A stretch of 64,000 nucleotides of DNA from the NCBI RefSeq assembly GCF_000380965.1, contig NZ_KB905569.1, positions 1-64,000 on the forward strand, in the 5' to 3' direction. Shown piece by piece: positions 33,994-45,785 of this stretch. A program made the position numbers and the translations under genes. How positions within the stretch are numbered: the first letter of the stretch is position 1; each line of letters opens with the position of its first letter. The notes beneath the pieces were generated by a model, which was not told the origin of the DNA, searched no databases, and worked only from the letters and a program-made list of their open reading frames with translations. The DNA comes from Paenibacillus ginsengihumi DSM 21568 (GTDB lineage Bacteria > Bacillota > Bacilli > Paenibacillales > NBRC-103111).

Positions 33994-35199
33994 CTAGCGA
34001 ACCGCCTTCTGCGCAATTTCCAGCATCTCTTCGATCGTTTCGGCTTTGCGGTGGTGCTTAATGAGCGTCGTGCCGATCGTCAGGGCAATGCGCTGCGCGC
34101 GCTCGCGGGCGGCGTCATCGGCGATCTTGTCGATATCCGCGACATGCGACAGGCCGTGAATGCGGCGGACTGTTTTGCAGCCGGTGTAGCCGAAGGTGTC
34201 CTGCAGCAGCCGCTTCATATAAATATCCTGGAACCCTGCGGTTGCGGAGATACGATCGACGCCGTGACGGTTCCACAGCTCGAGGAATTCCCGCTCGAAG
34301 CTTGTCCACACGTCGCGGATCGTGCCGAGCAAATATTGCCGGTAATCGTCCCGCGAGGCGGCATCCGGACTCCAGCCTTCCTGGGCGGCGAAATTGAGCA
34401 TCAGATTGGCGAAGACGGCGCCGACATCGAAGCCCATAGGTCCGTAGTAAGCGAATTCCGGATCGATCACCTTGGTCGAGTCCGCTTTGACGAAAATGCT
34501 GCCGGTATGCAAATCGCCGTGCAGCAGCGCTTGCGCGTGCGTCAGGAACCCGTGTCTCAGCAGGGCTACTTCCCGATGCAGCTCCGTATCCCGCCAGATT
34601 TCCTCGACGGCATCGCGGATGGCGGGGGAGAAGCTGTTGTTCGGCGAATCCGTATACGGATCGTCGAAGATCAGGTCCTCGGTAATTTTGCACAGATCGG
34701 GGTTGATGAATTGCTTGACGCGCTCTTTTTTCTGCTGCTGGTTCATGCCGAGATCGGACGTATAAAACAAGGTTTGCGCCATAAAGCGGGCGATGTGGCC
34801 GGCGAACAGCGGATACCGGCTGCGCTCCATCAAGCCTTTGCGCATAATGATATGATCGCTCAAATCTTCCATGGCCGTCAGCGCCAGCGCCGGATCGTAG
34901 CCGTACACGCGCGGCACCAGATCGGGGCACAGCTCGCCCTGAATCACGAGCGCCTCGCTCTCGATGCGAGCCCGGTCGAGCGACAGCGGCCACGATTCGC
35001 CGACGACCTTGGCATAAGGCAGAGCCTGCTTCAAAATGATGCTTCGGCCCGTAGACGGCTCCGTAATATGAAAGACGAGGTTCAAGTTGCCGTCGCCGAT
35101 CTCGCGGCATGACAGCTCGCTGTCCGCACGGAACAGATCGGGCAGCTTCCTCGCGTATTCGATCGCTTCGGCTTCCGTTAAGGCATGATATGTGGACAT
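33994..35199 (-). CDS. mtnK: 5-methylthioribose kinase
   Basis: 401 residues from ATG 35199. GDGNLNLVFHI is the nucleotide-binding loop, HGDLHTGSIFV carries the catalytic Asp, and IDPEFAYYGPMGFDVGA the metal-binding region, all typical of the MtnK branch of aminoglycoside-type kinases. It phosphorylates methylthioribose so that MtnA can isomerise it. AAGGGGAA lies about 12 bases upstream of the start. Unlike metNIQ, no S-box is visible in the roughly 190 bases before it. Confidence 0.95.
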   Translation of the reverse strand: MSTYHALTEAEAIEYARKLPDLFRADSELSCREIGDGNLNLVFHITEPSTGRSIILKQALPYAKVVGESWPLSLDRARIESEALVIQGELCPDLVPRVYGYDPALALTAMEDLSDHIIMRKGLMERSRYPLFAGHIARFMAQTLFYTSDLGMNQQQKKERVKQFINPDLCKITEDLIFDDPYTDSPNNSFSPAIRDAVEEIWRDTELHREVALLRHGFLTHAQALLHGDLHTGSIFVKADSTKVIDPEFAYYGPMGFDVGAVFANLMLNFAAQEGWSPDAASRDDYRQYLLGTIRDVWTSFEREFLELWNRHGVDRISATAGFQDIYMKRLLQDTFGYTGCKTVRRIHGLSHVADIDKIADDAARERAQRIALTIGTTLIKHHRKAETIEEMLEIAQKAVR

Positions 35200-35341
35200 G
35201 GACGAATAATTCCCCTTTCGATCATCAATGCCTCTAGTATAAATCAAAAACCGAAAGGTTGGAATATGTATACCCTACTTTATTACTCGGAATAAAGCTT
35301 TGCCGTCCCAAAATGCAAAAAACAGCGCAAACAGCGCAAAC

Positions 35342-35370
35342 GGGGGAAGCCCGTTTAAGAGCTTTCCCCC
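35342..35370 (-). terminator. Probable terminator of the small membrane gene
   Basis: GGGGGAAGC and GCTTTCCCCC form a GC-rich stem. On the minus strand it is followed by TTTGCGCTGTTTGCGCTG and then TTTTTT. The tail is mixed, so confidence is moderate. Confidence 0.5.
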
Positions 35371-35386
35371 GCCGCGGCAAATGCCG

Positions 35387-35560
35387 TTAAAACATCCGGC
35401 CTCTGCGGTGCTCCACCAAATCGATCGCTCCGAGTACCATGTGCGCCAAACCGAAGCCGATGGCCGCCGTTGCCGCCATCGGATATTTTCCGCGCAAGGC
35501 GGCGCCTGTAGCCGTTACCGCCGTTCCCAGCACTGCGGGAATCAGTCCTTCACGCATCAC
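35387..35560 (-). CDS. Small hydrophobic protein (57 aa)
   Basis: The sequence is MREGLIPAVLGTAVTATGAA, then LRGKYPMAATAAIGFGLAHM and a tail ending EHRRGRMF, with two hydrophobic helices separated by a basic loop. GTG 35560 has GAGGAG 8 bases upstream; ATG 35557 is the next codon. It is likely a membrane protein with its own terminator. Function unknown. Confidence 0.6.
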   Translation of the reverse strand: MMREGLIPAVLGTAVTATGAALRGKYPMAATAAIGFGLAHMVLGAIDLVEHRRGRMF

Positions 35561-35674
35561 CTGGTTCACTCCTCTTCGCGGTATGGTTGGTTGAAGCCAT
35601 TAATAATATCGTACAACAGTACGCATTTTATTATGGTAACGAAATGTCAGATGGAGCCAGCCGCTTTTGTTCGG

Positions 35675-35703
35675 TTGCAAAGCCGCTGTATGAAAACTAT
35701 AAT
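35675..35703 (+). promoter_or_regulatory. Sigma-A promoter of the DUF1802 gene
   Basis: TTGCAA at 35675-35680 and TATAAT at 35698-35703, spacing 17. Transcription would begin at about 35710, which rules out the in-frame ATG codons upstream of that point. Confidence 0.7.
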
Positions 35704-35761
35704 TCAGGATATATATTCCGGCAGGCTGAATGAACCGGAGGCGAAGGAGCGGATAGCGATC

Positions 35762-36337
35762 ATGGGGAATACAGTCGTCGCGCTAAAGGAATGGGCCGTT
35801 GCCGTTCAAGCGTTAACGCTCGGCAAGCAAATTGTCGTGATGCGCAAAGGCGGCATTCGAGAGGAAACGCGGGATTTTCAGGTGGAGAGCGACAGCTTTT
35901 ATTTGTATCCGACGTACGAGCATCAGAAGGCGGAGCTGGTCAAGCCGGAGTTCGTCTCGCTGCTTGCCGATACGCGGAAGGATTGGAATCCGGGCGATAC
36001 GGAGACGGTGATTCGCGCTTATGCCCGCCTAGAGGAGGATTTGCTGGTCGATTCCCAGGAGCAGCTGGACAAGCTGAGAGATTGCCATATATGGACCGAC
36101 CGCTTCGCCGAGGAGAGGCTGAGATGGAAGCGGACGAAGCCGCTGCACGTGATGCTGCTGCGCGTCTATGAGCTGGAGCGGCCTGTCCGGGTGCCGATTT
36201 TGTCCGAGTATGTCGGCTGCAAGTCGTGGATCGGTCTGCCAGGCGAGCTGGAGGCGGTGCCGCGGAAGCCGGTGCTCGGGGACGAAGCGTTTCGCGCGGA
36301 AGCGGATAGAGTAAGGAGCTTTCTTGGCATTTGTTGA
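35762..36337 (+). CDS. DUF1802 family protein
   Basis: 191 residues from ATG 35762. The promoter at 35675-35703 decides this start, and GAAGGAG lies about 12 bases upstream. The protein begins MGNTVVALKEWAVAVQAL, the usual opening of DUF1802 proteins. Further blocks are QIVVMRKGGIREETRDFQVE, FYLYPTYEHQK and HVMLLRVYELERPVRVPIL. Soluble, cytoplasmic, function unknown. It is followed closely by the suf regulatory region. Confidence 0.8.
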   Translation: MGNTVVALKEWAVAVQALTLGKQIVVMRKGGIREETRDFQVESDSFYLYPTYEHQKAELVKPEFVSLLADTRKDWNPGDTETVIRAYARLEEDLLVDSQEQLDKLRDCHIWTDRFAEERLRWKRTKPLHVMLLRVYELERPVRVPILSEYVGCKSWIGLPGELEAVPRKPVLGDEAFRAEADRVRSFLGIC

Positions 36338-36360
36338 TTTATTAATGGATTATGGTAAGA

Positions 36361-36415
36361 TATAATTAGGTTGAAATACATTGAGAATCATTGAGAATCA
36401 GTTAGTAATGATTCT
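36361..36415 (+). promoter_or_regulatory. suf promoter region with a Fur-like repeat
   Basis: A perfect TATAAT at 36361-36366 lacks a good -35 at standard spacing (TTTATT is the nearest). Downstream are a tandem TTGAGAATCATTGAGAATCA (36381-36400) and TGATTCT (36409-36415), which forms an inverted repeat with AGAATCA. The words resemble Fur-type boxes, so iron control of sufCDSUB is possible. The site would overlap the start of the transcript. Confidence 0.45.
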
Positions 36416-36453
36416 TTGATTAGAATATTTTGAAATTTTGGAGGAGTCGAATC

Positions 36454-37284
36454 ATGTCTAACAAGCCGCAGTTTATTATAAACGGTTTGAAAGCGACGGT
36501 CGAAGGGAAAGAGATTTTGAAAGGCCTCGATCTGAAGATTCAGGGCGGGGAAGTTCATGCGATCATGGGGCCGAACGGCACCGGGAAATCGACGCTGGCG
36601 TCCACTTTGATGGGCCATCCGAAATATGAGGTCACCGAAGGCAGCGTGACACTGAACGGCGAGGACGTGCTGGAGATGGCTACGGACGAAAGAGCGAGAG
36701 CCGGTCTGTTCCTGGCCATGCAGTATCCGAGCGAAATTACCGGCGTGACGAACGCCGACTTCCTCCGCAGCGCCATTAACGCCCGCCGTGGCGAAGGCAA
36801 TGAAATCTCGCTGATCAAGTTCATCCGCCAGATGGAAAGCAAGATGAAGGATCTCGAGATGAATCCCGAGTTCATGCACCGTTACCTGAACGAAGGCTTC
36901 TCCGGCGGCGAGAAGAAGCGGAACGAAATTTTGCAGATGATGATGCTGGACCCGAGCATCGTTATTTTGGACGAGATCGACTCCGGTCTCGACATCGACG
37001 CGCTGCGCATCGTAGCGGATGGCGTCAACGCCATGAGGTCCGAAGAGCGCGGCTTCCTGATCATCACGCACTATCAGCGGCTGCTAAACTATGTGAAGCC
37101 TGATTTTGTCCACGTCATGATGCAGGGCCGCATCGTCAAATCCGGCGGTCCGGAGCTTGCGGAACGCCTGGAGGCCGAAGGCTACGACTGGGTGAAGGAA
37201 GAGCTCGGCATCGTCGATGAGACGGTAGGCAACGACGAAGAGGAATTCAAAGTACCGATGAATACGACGGCGCCCAAATTTTAA
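36454..37284 (+). CDS. sufC: Fe-S cluster assembly ATPase SufC
   Basis: 276 residues. Walker A GPNGTGKST, signature EGFSGGEKKRNEILQ and Walker B VILDEIDSGLDIDAL are the SufC versions of the ABC motifs. It is a soluble ABC ATPase that drives the SufBCD scaffold. ATG 36454 follows GGAGGAG. It is the first gene of sufC-sufD-sufS-sufU-sufB, the order standard in Bacillales. Confidence 0.97.
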   Translation: MSNKPQFIINGLKATVEGKEILKGLDLKIQGGEVHAIMGPNGTGKSTLASTLMGHPKYEVTEGSVTLNGEDVLEMATDERARAGLFLAMQYPSEITGVTNADFLRSAINARRGEGNEISLIKFIRQMESKMKDLEMNPEFMHRYLNEGFSGGEKKRNEILQMMMLDPSIVILDEIDSGLDIDALRIVADGVNAMRSEERGFLIITHYQRLLNYVKPDFVHVMMQGRIVKSGGPELAERLEAEGYDWVKEELGIVDETVGNDEEEFKVPMNTTAPKF

Positions 37285-37318
37285 GACGCCAGGCGAGCGA
37301 GAAGGAGGATATCGTATT

Positions 37319-40267
<2,949 letters not shown>

Positions 40268-40288
40268 AGCATAAGGAGGTAGGCAAGC

Positions 40289-41686
40289 ATGGCTAAAAAA
40301 ATGCCTGAATTGGAAGATTATAAATACGGGTTTCGCGACGAGCACCAAGCGGTCTTCCGTTCCGGAAAAGGCTTAAGCCGCGAGATCGTCACGGAAATTT
40401 CCAGAATGAAGGGCGAGCCGGAATGGATGCTGGAATTCCGCCTGAAATCGCTGGAGCAATTCTACAAGATGGCGATTCCGCGTTGGGGCGGCAATCTGGA
40501 CGATCTGGACTTCGACGATATTCAATATTACGTCAAGCCGTCCGAGAAGCAGGGCAAAACGTGGGAGGAAGTGCCGGCTGAAATCAAGGAAACGTTCGAC
40601 AAGCTGGGCATTCCGGAAGCCGAGCAAAAATTTCTTGCCGGCGTATCCGCGCAGTACGAATCCGAGGTCGTATACCACAGCATGCAGAAGGATCTCGAGG
40701 AGCAGGGCGTTATTTTCATGGACACCGACACGGCGCTCCGCGAGCATCCAGAAATTTTCAAGGAGCACTTCGGCACGGTCGTACCGATCAGCGATAACAA
40801 GTTCGCCGCGCTGAACAGCGCCGTATGGTCCGGCGGCAGCTTCATTTATGTGCCGAAGGGCGTGAAGGTGGAAATTCCGCTGCAGGCATATTTCCGGATC
40901 AATTCGGAGAACATGGGCCAATTCGAGCGGACGCTGATCATCGCCGACGAAGGCAGCTTCGTGCACTATGTCGAAGGCTGTACAGCTCCGATCTACAGCA
41001 CGAACTCGCTGCACAGCGCCGTGGTGGAGATTATCGTCAAGAAGGATGCCCGCGTCCGCTATACGACGATTCAGAACTGGGCGCCGAACATTTACAACCT
41101 CGTTACGAAGCGCGCGGTTGCCGAAGAGAATGCGACGATGGAGTGGGTCGACGGCAACATCGGTTCCAAGCTGACGATGAAATATCCGGCAGTCGTGCTC
41201 AAAGGCCGCGGCGCAAAAGGCATGGTGCTGTCCATCGCCGTCGCCGGCAAAGGCCAGCATCAGGATGCCGGCGCCAAGATGATTCACCTGGCTCCGGAAA
41301 CGACCTCCACGATCGTCTCCAAATCGATCAGCAAGCACGGCGGCAAGGTCACTTACCGCGGCCTGGCCTCGTTCGGACGCAATTCCGAAGGCTCCAAGGC
41401 CAACATTAAGTGCGATACGCTGATTATGGATAACGAGTCGACGTCGGATACGATTCCGTACAACGAGATCATGAACGATAACATTACGCTCGAGCATGAG
41501 GCGACGGTGTCCAAAGTATCCGAGGATCAGCTGTTCTATCTGATGAGCCGCGGCTTGACCGAAGCCGAGGCGACCCAGATGATCGTCATGGGCTTCATCG
41601 AGCCGTTTACGAAAGAGCTGCCGATGGAATACGCCGTCGAGATGAATCGACTCATTAAATTTGAAATGGAAGGCAGTATTGGGTAA
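40289..41686 (+). CDS. sufB: Fe-S cluster scaffold protein SufB
   Basis: 465 residues. [39 protein letters not shown] and [20 protein letters not shown] are strongly conserved SufB blocks; the Cys in EGCTAP is in the cluster-assembly region. AAGGAGG precedes the ATG 21 bases after sufU. It is the last gene of the operon; no strong terminator is visible directly after it, only the repeat region. Confidence 0.97.
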   Translation: MAKKMPELEDYKYGFRDEHQAVFRSGKGLSREIVTEISRMKGEPEWMLEFRLKSLEQFYKMAIPRWGGNLDDLDFDDIQYYVKPSEKQGKTWEEVPAEIKETFDKLGIPEAEQKFLAGVSAQYESEVVYHSMQKDLEEQGVIFMDTDTALREHPEIFKEHFGTVVPISDNKFAALNSAVWSGGSFIYVPKGVKVEIPLQAYFRINSENMGQFERTLIIADEGSFVHYVEGCTAPIYSTNSLHSAVVEIIVKKDARVRYTTIQNWAPNIYNLVTKRAVAEENATMEWVDGNIGSKLTMKYPAVVLKGRGAKGMVLSIAVAGKGQHQDAGAKMIHLAPETTSTIVSKSISKHGGKVTYRGLASFGRNSEGSKANIKCDTLIMDNESTSDTIPYNEIMNDNITLEHEATVSKVSEDQLFYLMSRGLTEAEATQMIVMGFIEPFTKELPMEYAVEMNRLIKFEMEGSIG

Positions 41687-41890
41687 AACTGGATATACGA
41701 AGTTTTTGAGAGGGAAGGATCGCGTTTGCCTGTCATACGGCCAGTTATTTAACATAGCTGGAGTAGCGGGCAAGCGCGTCCTTTTTGTTATCGTTACAGA
41801 AAGTTTGATCCCACTCGCCCCCGGCAGTGGAGCGATACAGGCGCCCGAAAAGCATCCTGGGCCAGGTACGAGACGGGTGCCGCGGGAAGA

Positions 41891-42058
41891 GACGCCTATG
41901 ACGAACGAATCTTTCGCCACCCGTCGTCACCCTGCGGTATTGAAATTTTGGTCGGCAGACTGCCGCTGAGTTTTCAAGAGAGACGCCTGCGACGAGCGAT
42001 TCCTCGTCATCGGTCGTCACCTGCGGTGCCCGAAAATTCAGCTTGTAGATAAAGCTGA
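41891..42058. repeat. 91-bp dispersed repeat, tandem dimer (locus 3 of 3)
   Basis: GACGCCT starts units at 41891 and 41982, 91 bases apart. The core reads CCGTCGTCACCCTGCGGTA in unit 1 and CGGTCGTCACCTGCGGTG in unit 2. The spacer hairpin is TTGAAATTTT...GAGTTTTCAA. Same orientation as the locus at 6234. Confidence 0.85.
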
Positions 42059-42134
42059 TTTGACCCCCATGCGGCTTGCGCAGCACCATCAGAAGATGAA
42101 AATGTGCCGCGGGTCTGGGGCTATTTTCAAAGAG

Positions 42135-42336
42135 AGAGCAAATGTTGTATTTTGTACAACAAAAGCGGGGCAATCAAGCCTATTTACGGCTCAATGTTGC
42201 ACTTTGTACAACATTTAGGGCGATTTTCTCGGGTTTGAAGCCAATCACCTCCAAATTGTTGTACAAAATGCAATATTCCCCTTTCTCTTGTGCAAAGCAG
42301 GCGGAAAATGTTGCATTTTTTGCAGGATTTGTCGTC
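42135..42336. repeat. About 190-bp dispersed repeat, copy 2
   Basis: Matches 20751-20945 through AATGTTGTATTTTGTACAAC, GTACAACATTT, CTCGGGTTTGAAGCC, TCCAAATTGTTGTACAAAAT and GGAAAATGTTGCATTTTTTG plus CAGGATTT. The internal words TTGTACAACA and TGTTGTACAAAATGCAA can form alternative hairpins. Confidence 0.8.
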
Positions 42337-42530
42337 TCATGTGCCCGGGCAGGGCCCGCTCACGCGGAATTCGCACGCTCACGCGGAATCCGAACGCTAA
42401 GCTGACACTAACGCGGAGTTCGCACGCTTCATGCGGAGTTCGGGGGCAGCCTGTTGAATATTCCCGTTGCGGCAAAGTATAAAATTGCACAATAAAACCT
42501 CATACCGAAGGCAAGGTTTTTCTCAACGTC

Positions 42531-42866
42531 TTAGTGTGACTCCTGCCGTTTTCGCTTGGAACGAATGAACTCCTTGAACCGCTCGATTTCCTGCAGCTCC
42601 TCTTCCGTCCAATCTTCTCCGTCGTGGTGAGCGGCGACGGTGCCAATCGCATGGTGATCCATTTCATCGGTTCCGTGAAGAAGAAATTGGGTGGACACAT
42701 TCAGGATCTTTCCGATTTGGATCAATTTGTCCGTCGGCGGGATGCTTTTATCCCTCTCATAGCTGGAAATATTCGCTTCGGTCATCCCCAATCGCTCGGC
42801 TAACTGCCACTGTGTCATCCCTTTAGCGGTACGCGACTGCCTAATGCGCTGACCTAATGTTGACAA
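42531..42866 (-). CDS. XRE-family repressor of the tail cluster
   Basis: 111 residues from TTG 42866, chosen because GGAGGGG lies 6 bases upstream and homologues start MSTLGQRIR. The helix-turn-helix is at residues 4-60 (RQSRTAKGMTQWQLAERLGM, then TEANISSYERDKSIPP). A short charged C-terminal tail follows. There is no peptidase domain, so it is not a self-cleaving LexA/CI-type repressor, and no ImmA-like protease gene adjoins it. Its promoter overlaps a 17-bp palindrome and it is divergent from the tail genes, the position of Xre in PBSX. Confidence 0.85.
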   Translation of the reverse strand: MSTLGQRIRQSRTAKGMTQWQLAERLGMTEANISSYERDKSIPPTDKLIQIGKILNVSTQFLLHGTDEMDHHAIGTVAAHHDGEDWTEEELQEIERFKEFIRSKRKRQESH

Positions 42867-42909
42867 GGAAAGCCCCTCCGCATCATTGAGTTTATGATAA
42901 AAGGTATTG

Positions 42910-42926
42910 CTCAAATTATATTTGAG
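42910..42926 (-). promoter_or_regulatory. Operator over the repressor promoter
   Basis: CTCAAATTATATTTGAG is a perfect palindrome. On the minus strand it contains TATAAT with TTGTCT 18 bases upstream, so it covers the probable repressor promoter. Further half-sites occur at 43058 (CTCAAAT) and 43099 (ATTTGAG). Confidence 0.65.
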
Positions 42927-43151
42927 TGCTATAGTATTAGACAACAAGGAGGCGAAACAAATTATGGCAAAAAGCATGGCAGCAAGGCGCGAGCTTGGCT
43001 TCAAGTTCTACGCAAATTCCGAGAGCTGAAGAATTCGAGGTTTGTTGGCGCCCGGAGCTCAAATTAAATTTTATAATCAGCTGAAATTATAACCTTTAAT
43101 TTGAGTTGTCGCAACATTATTTTTGCAATTGTTATCTAAACCTGTCTTTAA

Positions 43152-43168
43152 CTAAAATTATATTTGAG
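43152..43168 (+). promoter_or_regulatory. Operator upstream of the activator gene
   Basis: CTAAAATTATATTTGAG matches the site at 42910 at 16 of 17 positions. TAAAAT within it with TTGTTA 18 bases upstream is a possible plus-strand promoter. It lies 42 bases before the activator start. Confidence 0.6.
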
Positions 43169-43210
43169 TTTCTGTCATGCAAAAAGAAGCTGAAAGGGAG
43201 AGTGGGTCAA

Positions 43211-43642
43211 ATGGCCATGACGATGCAGAAGCTGCGGCGAGGGACTTTCCTGCACGTGGAATCCGAACTGTATGCCTATCACGAAACCCGTAAAGAAATG
43301 ATGCGAATCAGAGATGAAATCATGTACGGAAGAACGTCGAATGATGAAAACTTTGGCGGCGGTCGGAGCAATGTGCCGGGCGATCCGACGGGACGAACCG
43401 CAGTGCTGCTGGCTACGGATAAACGTTTGAACCAGCTTCAGCTCATCGTCGATGCAATCGAATCGGTCTACGAGCAGCTTCCCCCGGAAAAGCAAAAGCT
43501 GATTCAAACCCGCTATTGGGCGCGGACGAGGATGTTGAATTGGGAGGGAATAGCTGTGGAGTGCAACGTGAGCCGGATTACGGCGATACGGTGGCGGGAT
43601 CGGATTGTAGAGGCCATCGCCGAAAAGCTGGGCTGGAGATAA
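43211..43642 (+). CDS. Phage-type transcriptional activator (ArpU/RinA-like)
   Basis: 143 residues from ATG 43211; GGGAG is 9 bases upstream. The C-terminal half reads VYEQLPPEKQKLIQTRYW followed by WEGIAVECNVSRITAIRWRD, a sigma-4-like helix-turn-helix found in late activators of Gram-positive phages. It stands between the repressor and the structural genes, the position of the Xpf control factor in PBSX. It would switch on the tail operon. A terminator and 184 bases separate it from the first structural gene. Confidence 0.75.
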   Translation: MAMTMQKLRRGTFLHVESELYAYHETRKEMMRIRDEIMYGRTSNDENFGGGRSNVPGDPTGRTAVLLATDKRLNQLQLIVDAIESVYEQLPPEKQKLIQTRYWARTRMLNWEGIAVECNVSRITAIRWRDRIVEAIAEKLGWR

Positions 43643-43768
43643 TGATACGAACATGATACTTTTCGCCTCTGAATCTGATGTAAATTGGTATTGTACCACA
43701 CTGGGGATGCGGGGCGGCGAGGATTACATGGTCCCAAGCTCCCGTTGGTGCTTCATCATCAAAGAGAA

Positions 43769-43797
43769 GGCACTCCGCTGCGGCGAGGGTGCTTTTT
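43769..43797 (+). terminator. Terminator between activator and tail operon
   Basis: GCACTC and GAGGGTGC form a stem around CGCTGCGGC-type inner pairs, followed by TTTTT. It would keep activator transcription out of the tail operon. Confidence 0.65.
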
Positions 43798-43826
43798 CTA
43801 TCCGAAGAGGGAGGTGATTCCATTCC

Positions 43827-44276
43827 ATGCAGGTCACGATTAACGGGGTGCGTCACGCGGTCCATGAAGCGCTTCGCGAGACATTTCCGCTCATACCGGT
43901 ATTTAGCGAGGAGATCGAGCAGACTCACGATCCGCCGTACTTTGTGGTGCGTCTTCTGGAGCCCGTTCATACCCGGGAGCTTGGCCGCCGGTACCGGCGC
44001 GACCATCCGTTCGTTGTGCGCTATTTCAGTGCGGAGCGGTCCAGTGAGGATATGTACAGCGTCGCGGAGCAATTAACGTCAGCGTTAAAGTGGATCACGA
44101 TCGGCGGGAGTCCATGGCCCGGACAAGGCATGAGCTTTCAAATTACAGACGCAGCCCTGCAATTCATGGTGACGTACCGTCTGCTCGTCTGGGAGCAGCA
44201 GCCTGATGAACCCAAAATGCAGCATCTCAAACAGGAGGGAAACGCGAATGAGCAAAAAAGCAGAACAAGCGGTTGA
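43827..44276 (+). CDS. Phage tail terminator/completion family protein
   Basis: 149 residues starting MQVTINGVRHAVHEALRETF, with a GAGGGAGGTGATT site upstream. The fold pattern (helix, then strands PPYFVVRLLEPVHTRE and DHPFVVRYFS, then a helix and C-terminal strands) resembles the small tail terminator proteins that precede the sheath gene in PBSX-like tails. The gene overlaps the next one by 29 bases. No capsid or head-tail joining gene precedes it. Confidence 0.65.
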   Translation: MQVTINGVRHAVHEALRETFPLIPVFSEEIEQTHDPPYFVVRLLEPVHTRELGRRYRRDHPFVVRYFSAERSSEDMYSVAEQLTSALKWITIGGSPWPGQGMSFQITDAALQFMVTYRLLVWEQQPDEPKMQHLKQEGNANEQKSRTSG

Positions 44277-44451
44277 AAAGTCCGCTCTTAAAGCAGAGCC
44301 GGCTTACACGAAGGAGCAGTTTTTGAGCTCCAAGCGATTTACGGCGATCCAGCGAGACGTGCTGGCCGCTGTGTTGGAGGATGGCAAGACCTATACGAAC
44401 TTCCAGGCCAAACAGGCGCTGGAAGCGTACCTGAGAAAGGAGCTGACCTAA
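44248..44451 (+). CDS. Small phage tail protein (67 aa)
   Basis: MSKKAEQAVEKSALKAEPAY and then a helical segment with QRDVLAAVLEDGKTYTNFQA. ATG 44248 follows ACAGGAGGGA. It sits between the terminator and sheath genes, where PBSX-type clusters often have a small gene. A helical accessory protein of unknown role. Confidence 0.7.
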   Translation: MSKKAEQAVEKSALKAEPAYTKEQFLSSKRFTAIQRDVLAAVLEDGKTYTNFQAKQALEAYLRKELT

Positions 44452-44452
44452 G

Positions 44453-45784
44453 ATGGCAGGAGGAACATGGACGGCGCAAAACAAGGTGCGCCCAGGAGTA
44501 TATATCCACTTCAAATCCCGGCCGCAGCCGCTTGGTTCGCTGGGCGAGCGCGGCGTGGCAGCGTACCCGGCTCCATTGCCATGGGGCAATCCGGCAGAAG
44601 TGATCGTGCTGGAAGCGGCGGAGTATATGGACAACTCGTTGGAGCTGATCGGCTTCCGCCCGACGGACCCGCGCATCCGGCACATCACCGCTGCTATCAA
44701 CCATGCCAAGACCGTTCTGCTGTACCGGCTCGGCGGTTCCGGCGCTGTGAAGGCGACGGCGACGATCGAGCCGTTGACGGCAACGGCCAAATGGGGCGGA
44801 ACGCGGGGCAACGATCTGATGGTCGTCGTCCAAGCCAATATCGACGATGCGGAGCGGATGGATGTGATCACGCTGCTGGACGGCGAAGAAGTGGATCGTC
44901 AGACCGTCGCTGCCGTCGAAGAACTGCTGCCCAACGCCTGGATCGAGTGGTCCGGTACGGGCGCTCCGGCGGCCACAGCTGGCATCCGTCTGGCGGGCGG
45001 TGCCGACGGCACGGCCAGCGGCGCTGATTTCTCGGCGGCGCTCTCGGCCTTCGAGGGGTATTCGTTTAACGTGCTTGGCGTTCCTTTGACCGATTCGACG
45101 AGCAAGCAGCTTGCCGCCGCTTATGTGCGCAGGCAGCGCGAGGACGAAGGGAAGAAGGTGCAAGCAGTGCTTGTGAACTACCCTTCGGCAGATTATGAGG
45201 GGATTATCAGCCTGCGCAACGGCATCGTTACATCGGACGGTTTGCAAGTGCCCCCGGAATATCTGCTGTGGGAAATCGCCGCTATGGAGGCTGCGGCGAA
45301 TGTCAACGAATCGCTGACGTACCGGGCGATCCCGAATGCCGTTGACGCTTATCCGCGTCTGACCAATAGCGAAACGATCGCTGCGCTGCAAAACGGCGAG
45401 CTGGTGATCACAGCCGTTAACGGGTCTGCGGTCATTGAGCAGGATATCAACACGCTCACCAGCTTCACAGCGGATCGTGGCCGAGCCTTCAGCAAAAACC
45501 GCGTCGTTCGGGTGCTGGACTCGATCGCAAGCGATGTGAAGCGCATCTTCGACATGTTCTATATCGGCAAGGTGAGCAATAATCCGGACGGCCGGGCGCT
45601 GCTGGAAGCGGAGATCGTCTCTTACCTGCTGAGCCTGCAGGGACAGGGAGCGATCCAGAATTTTGACAGTCAAACGGATATTTCCGTTCGGCAGGGGGCC
45701 GACGTCGAGTCTGTGCTGATTGAGCTAACGATTCAGCCGGTAGATAGCATTGAGAAGATTTATATGACTGTGGAGGTGGTCTAA
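44453..45784 (+). CDS. xkdK: Phage tail sheath protein (XkdK-like)
   Basis: 443 residues. MAGGTWTAQNKVRPGVYIHF is the typical N-terminus of contractile sheath proteins; RGVAAYPAPLPWGNPAEVIV and a C-terminal domain with RVLDSIASDVKRIFDMFYIG and SVLIELTIQPVDSIEKIYM also match. The presence of a sheath shows the particle is contractile. The tube gene follows after 1 base, standard for XkdK-XkdM. Confidence 0.9.
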   Translation: MAGGTWTAQNKVRPGVYIHFKSRPQPLGSLGERGVAAYPAPLPWGNPAEVIVLEAAEYMDNSLELIGFRPTDPRIRHITAAINHAKTVLLYRLGGSGAVKATATIEPLTATAKWGGTRGNDLMVVVQANIDDAERMDVITLLDGEEVDRQTVAAVEELLPNAWIEWSGTGAPAATAGIRLAGGADGTASGADFSAALSAFEGYSFNVLGVPLTDSTSKQLAAAYVRRQREDEGKKVQAVLVNYPSADYEGIISLRNGIVTSDGLQVPPEYLLWEIAAMEAAANVNESLTYRAIPNAVDAYPRLTNSETIAALQNGELVITAVNGSAVIEQDINTLTSFTADRGRAFSKNRVVRVLDSIASDVKRIFDMFYIGKVSNNPDGRALLEAEIVSYLLSLQGQGAIQNFDSQTDISVRQGADVESVLIELTIQPVDSIEKIYMTVEVV

Positions 45785-45785
45785 C

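Larger units (their letters stand above)
41687..42530. other. Repeat-rich intergenic region between suf and the tail cluster
   Basis: 844 bases without a convincing gene. It holds GTTACAGAAAGTTT near 41794 (as in the palindrome at 16748), the third 91-bp dimer, the second copy of the roughly 190-bp repeat, and about four units of a 19-20-bp ACGCGGAATTCGCACGCTC-like repeat at about 42362-42445. Confidence 0.7.

Noticed and set aside
35200-35386. S-box riboswitch before mtnK
   Set aside because: Searched by eye for CTTATC-AGAG, GGCCC-ATGAA and GATGAGA blocks; none found.
42867-43210. LexA (SOS) box controlling the tail cluster
   Set aside because: No CGAAC-4-GTTCG type palindrome is visible; the clear palindromes are ATTTGAG-type.
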